Positions 51,128 to 55,512 of a DNA stretch of 55,512 bases are shown here, one piece after another. Origin of the DNA: Aggregatilineales bacterium (GTDB taxonomy: Bacteria; Chloroflexota; Anaerolineae; Aggregatilineales; Ch27); contig JARKNX010000204.1 in the NCBI GenBank assembly GCA_029976025.1, positions 1 to 55,512 of the forward strand. Reading direction: 5' to 3'. The notes beneath the pieces were generated by a model. It was not told the origin of the DNA. It ran no database searches and saw only the letters and a program-made list of their open reading frames with translations. How positions within the stretch are numbered: position 1 is the first letter of the stretch; each line of letters opens with the position of its first letter. Both the position numbers and the translations under genes were made by a program.

Positions 51128-53626
51128 CTACTTCTTCGCCGCCAGCCCGGCCTCTCTGATATTGATGGTGGCCTGCGAGCTGGCCTTCTTGGCCGACTGT
51201 ATAGCCGCCACAAGCTGGTCCATCGCGCTGGACTGCTGGTGTGTGCTGGCGGCAATCTGAACGGCCACATGCGCGGCTTCCTCAATAGTCGCGGCCAGGT
51301 CGCGGATCGCCCCGCCCGCCCGGTTTGCCAGCTCCATCCCCGATTGGGCGCCCTTGCTGCCTTCCTCCGTGACCATCACTGCCGTGTCCGCCGCCTGTTG
51401 AATCCGGTTGAGGATATCGCTCACCTTTGTGGTGGCCTCCCGCGATTGCCCCGCCAGCAGCCGCATTTCGCGAGCGACCACGGCAAAAGTGCGCCCTTGG
51501 TCCCCGGCGCGCGCCGCCTCAATACTGGCATTGAGCGACAGCAGCTTCGACTGGTCGGCGATGTCATCCACTGCGCTAATGATCTCGCCAATCTGCTGCG
51601 TATGCGCCGACAGCGCCAGGATGCTCGCGGCGATCTCTTCCACCTGCTGCCGCACAACCTCCATACCTGCCACGGTGCGGGCTACGGCGTCTTCGCCCGT
51701 CTTTGAGACCTCCATAGACTGTCGGGCGGTATCGGCCACTGTCCGCGCCTGCTGCGCCACCTCCGTGATCGTCAGCCGCATCTGCTCCGCGGTCGCCAGC
51801 GTCTCCGCCACGACGGCATCCAGTTGCCCGGCATGCTGCTGCACCTGCTGCATGAGCAGCGTGCCCTGCAGCAGGCTGCTGATCTGCCCGCGAAGGGACT
51901 CGTAAATTGCGCCATCTCGCGGCCCGACCTCGAAGAAAGCCAGGCCCAGTTGCTGCTCCTGGAAGTACAACGGCACAACCACAGCCGAAAAAGACCTCCG
52001 GGCGGGCAGCAGGTATTGTGGCACAAGCTCATGAGAGGGGAAATGCAGGCCGCCGGGCGGCAGGTCGACCGGCCCATCTTCGTTATAGGCGAGGAGGAGG
52101 ATCGATCCGCGCTCTGGCTGCGCCGGGTCCTCGTATAGCGACAGGTAACAGGCGGGGATGCCCAGCTCTGACAGCCCTCTGGTCAGCGCCTCAATCGAAG
52201 GCGTCAGATCGAACGTCATGATCAGGGTCTGTCCGATCTGGCGCAGTCGCTCCGCCTGCTGTCGCGCCAGCAGTTCCTGGTACGCTCGCGCCCGGTACGT
52301 CGTTTCGGCAATCATCACCCGGGCCTGCTGCCACAGATCCTCCGCCCGATGCAGCAGCCCTGTCTCCGTCAGGTCGGGCAGCACCTGGCGCCGCAGCGCC
52401 GACAGCACGCCCTGCCACGCTTTGATATCCCCGTTCGTTGACACGACCTGGCGCACAACCCGATCGAGCGCCGGCAAAAAGGAACCCGATGCCTTCTCCT
52501 CCACATCATTGGAGAAGGCTTCCAGAAGCTGCTCCGCCCACGCCGGAGCGAGCCTCTCAGAGGAAGCTCCCGCAGCCCTGACCATTTCCGCGCTGATAAC
52601 CTCCCGCCGCGCCGCCAGGGCCGCAGCGAGGCCGCCGCCCGCCCGCGCCGGCGCAGCCGTGCTCGCCGCTGGCGTCGCCGCAGCCAGGAGCACGGCCGGG
52701 TCCGGGCAGCCGCACGACTGGCGCAGGAGCAGGTCAGAGGGCAGATATTCTTCAACCGGCACTTCTTCCCCCCGCAGTTGGGCCAGGACGCACGCGATCG
52801 CCCGTCGCGCCTGCTCATACACGGGCTGGCGCACCGATGTCAGCGCAGGCGTGAAGTATGTCCCCCGCTCCAGCCCGTCAAAGCCCGTCACCAGCACATC
52901 GTCCGGCACATAAAAGCCCCGCGCCTGCAGCTCGATCAACGCGCCCAGAGCCGTCTCATCATCGCTGGCTACAACTGCATCAAAACCCGCCCCCGGCTGC
53001 AGCCCGCGCTCATCAAGCAGCGTGCAGATGGCCTGCCGGCCTGTCGCTTCAGTCCATGTGGTCGGCGGGCTGACCAGGGCCGAATCGAGCGGCAGGTCGT
53101 ATTCAGTCAGCGCATCGACATAGGCCCGGTAACGCATCTCCGCTTCCAGGACCTGCGTGGGGCCGCTGATGAACGCTATCCGGCGGGCGCGGTGCACTTC
53201 GATGACATGGGCCATCATCGCGTGAATGCCCTGGTAATTTTCCACCAGCACGCTGGGGATACCTTCCAGCGGCGCGGCAAGGCTCACCATGGGCAGCGGG
53301 CGATATCGCTGGCAGAAATCCGTCAGCCCTTGAATGCCGGAGTACATGCTCAGCGAGCCGCTGCTGAATATCACCCCATCCACGCTCTGCGCGCTCACCA
53401 GATCGTAGAGCACATTCGCCTGTGCATCGAAGCCCTGCAAGCTGCCCAGGGCGCGCCCCAGGAAGGTGATCAGGCTGGCATCCATAGCCCGGGCCGCGTC
53501 CACCGCGCCGGCCCACAGAGCAACGCCGTAGTCATCCTCCAGCGAATGCAGCAAAAAGCCAACGACGGGGCGCTGATCACCCCGCCCGGAGCGCGTTATC
53601 CTGCCTGTTTTTGTGGGGGGCGCCAT
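51128..53626 (-). CDS. Soluble methyl-accepting chemotaxis protein with LacI-type sugar-sensor domain
   Basis: An 832-residue protein. I chose ATG 53626 (GGAG seven bases upstream). No membrane span is seen. Residues about 20-300 resemble the ligand domain of LacI/GalR regulators (FLLHSLEDDYGVALWAG, VVASDDETALGALIEL, VTGFDGLERGTYFTPALTSVRQ) but no DNA-binding domain precedes it. The LLRQSCGCP segment links to a helical region (about 340-460). A GAF-like domain covers about 470-600. The chemoreceptor signalling domain is at about 620-820, with the hairpin tip KLLSLNASIEAARAGDQGRTFA. It is on the same strand as, and downstream of, the sugar permeases, so it may report cytoplasmic sugar to a chemotaxis-type pathway. 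No CheA, CheW or CheR is in the window. Confidence 0.87.
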   Translation of the reverse strand: MAPPTKTGRITRSGRGDQRPVVGFLLHSLEDDYGVALWAGAVDAARAMDASLITFLGRALGSLQGFDAQANVLYDLVSAQSVDGVIFSSGSLSMYSGIQGLTDFCQRYRPLPMVSLAAPLEGIPSVLVENYQGIHAMMAHVIEVHRARRIAFISGPTQVLEAEMRYRAYVDALTEYDLPLDSALVSPPTTWTEATGRQAICTLLDERGLQPGAGFDAVVASDDETALGALIELQARGFYVPDDVLVTGFDGLERGTYFTPALTSVRQPVYEQARRAIACVLAQLRGEEVPVEEYLPSDLLLRQSCGCPDPAVLLAAATPAASTAAPARAGGGLAAALAARREVISAEMVRAAGASSERLAPAWAEQLLEAFSNDVEEKASGSFLPALDRVVRQVVSTNGDIKAWQGVLSALRRQVLPDLTETGLLHRAEDLWQQARVMIAETTYRARAYQELLARQQAERLRQIGQTLIMTFDLTPSIEALTRGLSELGIPACYLSLYEDPAQPERGSILLLAYNEDGPVDLPPGGLHFPSHELVPQYLLPARRSFSAVVVPLYFQEQQLGLAFFEVGPRDGAIYESLRGQISSLLQGTLLMQQVQQHAGQLDAVVAETLATAEQMRLTITEVAQQARTVADTARQSMEVSKTGEDAVARTVAGMEVVRQQVEEIAASILALSAHTQQIGEIISAVDDIADQSKLLSLNASIEAARAGDQGRTFAVVAREMRLLAGQSREATTKVSDILNRIQQAADTAVMVTEEGSKGAQSGMELANRAGGAIRDLAATIEEAAHVAVQIAASTHQQSSAMDQLVAAIQSAKKASSQATINIREAGLAAKK

Positions 53627-53869
53627 GGAGGTTCTCCAGTAAGTGTGCGGGTTATCCCGCAGGTCTGATGACAAGAGCAAACTGGACGGGATCGGTCGCT
53701 CAGGCCAAATCTACACAGCCTGTCCCGGCCACAAGAATCTTTTGCTTCTCCATTATCATCTAATTTGGGAAACAGCGTATACTGTCGCGCCGCACGAAAA
53801 GCGTTTCACCGTATTCATTCAGCGAGGCGCGGCCCGGCGGCCAGCCAGCAGCAGCGCGAGAGCGCCGCC
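53627..53869. other. Gap between the chemoreceptor and the permease genes
   Basis: No gene is seen. The region is AT-richer near 53740-53800 and holds a partial palindrome (CAGCGTATACTG). A minus-strand GATAAT near 53755 could be a weak -10. No terminator is evident after the permease. Confidence 0.3.
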
Positions 53870-54703
53870 TTATTTGACCGCGCCGGAGGTCAGGCCGGCG
53901 ACGAAATTGCGCCCCACCAGGCTGAACAGGAACAGCACGGGCAGCGTCGTCACCGTCGCCCCGGCCAGCAGCAGCCCCCAGTCAACCTGGTACTGGCCGA
54001 TGATGCCGGCCAGCCCCACGGGAACTGTCCGGTTGGCGTCGCTGATGATCAGGATGGAGGCAAACATGTACTCGGTCCACGAAGTGATGAACGCATAGAT
54101 GGCGATGCTGGCGATGCCGGGGGCAGTCAGCGGCAGCATGATACGGATCATGATGCGCAGCTTGCCGGCCCCATCCAGGGCCGCCGCCTCCTCCAGCTCG
54201 TAGGGCACGGACCGGAAGAACGCCTGCAACATCCAGACCGCGAACGGGGCGGCGAACGTCACGTTGACAATCACCAGCGCCCAGCGCGTATCAATGAGGC
54301 CGATCCTGGACAGCATGTCATACAGGGGCACCAGCAGCAGGATGCCCGGAAAAGCGTAGGTGACCAGGATGATCCGGAACATGAACTTGCTACCCGGGAA
54401 GCGCAGCCGGTATAGCCCGTACGCCGCCAGCGTTGACAGCGTCACCGTCAGAATCATCGTCATTAGCGCCACGATTGCGCTGTTGATCAGGTAAGTGGGA
54501 AACGCGGAGGATTTCAGGAGGTGGTCGTAGTGTTCCAGGGTGAATGAGTGCGGGAACAGCGTCGGAACCTGCGCGATGATCTCCTGCGGCGCCTTGATGG
54601 ATGACGAGAAAATCCAGTAAAAGGGCGCGATGACCAGGAACATCAGGAGGCAGACAGCCAGAGTGATGCCTAATGTCCGGCGCAGTTGCCATGATCGCAG
54701 CAT
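53870..54703 (-). CDS. Sugar ABC transporter permease, MalG type
   Basis: A 277-residue permease. I chose ATG 54703, 2 bp after the stop of the preceding permease and typical of the family (MLRSWQLRRTLGI). Six membrane spans are predicted, with the EAA loop EEAAALDGAGKLRIMIRIMLP near 165-185 and a final FVAGLTSGAVK. It pairs with the gene at 54706-55512. The adjacent chemoreceptor with a sugar-sensor domain may sense the same sugar. Confidence 0.9.
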   Translation of the reverse strand: MLRSWQLRRTLGITLAVCLLMFLVIAPFYWIFSSSIKAPQEIIAQVPTLFPHSFTLEHYDHLLKSSAFPTYLINSAIVALMTMILTVTLSTLAAYGLYRLRFPGSKFMFRIILVTYAFPGILLLVPLYDMLSRIGLIDTRWALVIVNVTFAAPFAVWMLQAFFRSVPYELEEAAALDGAGKLRIMIRIMLPLTAPGIASIAIYAFITSWTEYMFASILIISDANRTVPVGLAGIIGQYQVDWGLLLAGATVTTLPVLFLFSLVGRNFVAGLTSGAVK

Positions 54704-54705
54704 GA

Positions 54706-55512
54706 TCAGGCCTCCTCTTCCGATGACGGCATCATGAACCGGATGAACAGAGTCGCAAAGATGAGAAGGATGATCCCCATGATGACGGACGCCGCGGCAG
54801 ATCGGCTCAGCCGGTAGCTGTTGAACGCCGTGTCGTAGATGAACACTGGCGCCGTCGTTGTCGCCGAAGATGGCCCGCCTTTGGTCAGCAGCCAGATCAC
54901 GTCGAACACGTTGATCGACCACAGCGTACCGACCAGCCCCAGCACGAACAAGACTGGCTGTAAGGATGGCAGGGTGATATGCCAGAGCCGCTGGCGAGCC
55001 GACGCGCCGTCTACCGCGGCGGCTTCGTACAGGTCCTCCGGGATGCCCTGCATCCCCGCCAGCAGGATCACGGCCATCAGGGGGAACCACCGCCACGAAT
55101 TGATCAGCACCACCGTGGTGTACGCCGCCGGGCCGGACCCGAAGAAGCCCACCGGCTGATCGACCACGCCGAGGGAGACGAGCGCATAATTGATAATCCC
55201 GCCCGATGTGCCCAGCAGCCAGCGCCAGATGATCACGACGACGACCGTCGGCACAATCCACGACAGGATCACCCAGATTCTCGCCAGCCCCTGGCCGCGA
55301 AAACGCTGCTTGAGGATGATCGCCGTCCCGAACGCAACCAGCGTCTGGATGACCGCATTCGACACCACCCAGATCAGGCTTCGGCCCAGGGCTTCCCAGA
55401 ATTTCGTCGAGCTTAGAATCCGGCTGTAATTCTCCAGCCCGACGAAATTGCCCCCGGTCCCGATAATGCCCACGTCGAGCACGCTGATCCGGATGGCGGA
55501 AAGGAGCGGGTA
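54706..55512 (-). CDS. Sugar ABC transporter permease, MalF type (5' end outside window)
   Basis: A frame open from the end of the window; the first visible residues are YPLLSAIRISVLD, the end of the first membrane span of MalF-type permeases. The N-terminus is cut off by the window edge, so a GTG at 55482 should not be taken as the start. The EAA loop is present (LYEAAAVDGASARQRLWHITLP). It ends at TGA 54706, 2 bp before the MalG-type start. The binding-protein gene is probably just outside. Confidence 0.9.
   Translation of the reverse strand, partial: YPLLSAIRISVLDVGIIGTGGNFVGLENYSRILSSTKFWEALGRSLIWVVSNAVIQTLVAFGTAIILKQRFRGQGLARIWVILSWIVPTVVVVIIWRWLLGTSGGIINYALVSLGVVDQPVGFFGSGPAAYTTVVLINSWRWFPLMAVILLAGMQGIPEDLYEAAAVDGASARQRLWHITLPSLQPVLFVLGLVGTLWSINVFDVIWLLTKGGPSSATTTAPVFIYDTAFNSYRLSRSAAASVIMGIILLIFATLFIRFMMPSSEEEA

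Overview
This 55.5 kb window is GC-rich and densely coding, with no rRNA, tRNA, CRISPR array or transposase that I can recognise. The gene content suggests a chromosomal segment of a heterotrophic Chloroflexota bacterium, probably Anaerolineae-like. It has FHA and Ser/Thr-kinase signalling proteins, many binding-protein sugar transporters, ADP-ribosylglycohydrolase-like enzymes and UroD/MtaA-like proteins. That assignment is inference from gene content; no marker gene is present.

Layout. 1-3.1 kb: the end of a P-type ATPase, a GH172 (DUF2961) glycosidase and a DUF4203-like membrane protein. 3.3-9.9 kb: a signalling block of three FHA proteins, one of them a Ser/Thr kinase and one carrying an extracellular array of five similar, unrecognised repeats. 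10-12.7 kb: two UroD/MtaA-like proteins flanking a small cupin-like protein. 12.9-20.1 kb (minus strand): a catabolic operon (Gfo/Idh/MocA oxidoreductase, ThDP enzyme, split transketolase, RpiB/LacAB isomerase, MMSDH-type CoA-acylating aldehyde dehydrogenase). It is divergent from a sugar ABC transporter at 21.5-24.6 kb, with an IclR regulator and a shared 17-nt operator between them.

24.9-37.8 kb: a second uptake locus. A LacI regulator, an ADP-ribosylglycohydrolase-like enzyme and a binding protein with two permeases are followed by a duplicated binding protein. Next come a decayed permease start, a secreted ADP-ribosylglycohydrolase-like protein, a permease C-terminal relic, a DegT aminotransferase and a ceramidase-like hydrolase. 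The first binding protein copy carries an in-frame TGA where its equal-length duplicate has TGG. 37.9-45.8 kb: a peptide-use block (OppB/OppC permeases, S9 and M14 peptidases, OppA-type binding protein). 46-49.9 kb: a ClC channel/antiporter and an NhaP2-like antiporter, divergent, each with a TrkA-C-like tail. 49.9-55.5 kb (minus strand): a DUF362 protein, a soluble chemoreceptor with a LacI-type sugar sensor, and two more sugar permeases, the last running off the window.

The overall theme is regulated uptake and breakdown of at least three carbohydrate-type substrates plus peptides. No ABC ATPase is encoded here, so these importers probably rely on ATPases encoded elsewhere. The most unusual parts are the IclR-controlled transketolase/isomerase/aldehyde-dehydrogenase pathway of unknown substrate, the ADP-ribosylglycohydrolase-centred locus with visible duplication and decay, and the LacI-sensor chemoreceptor.
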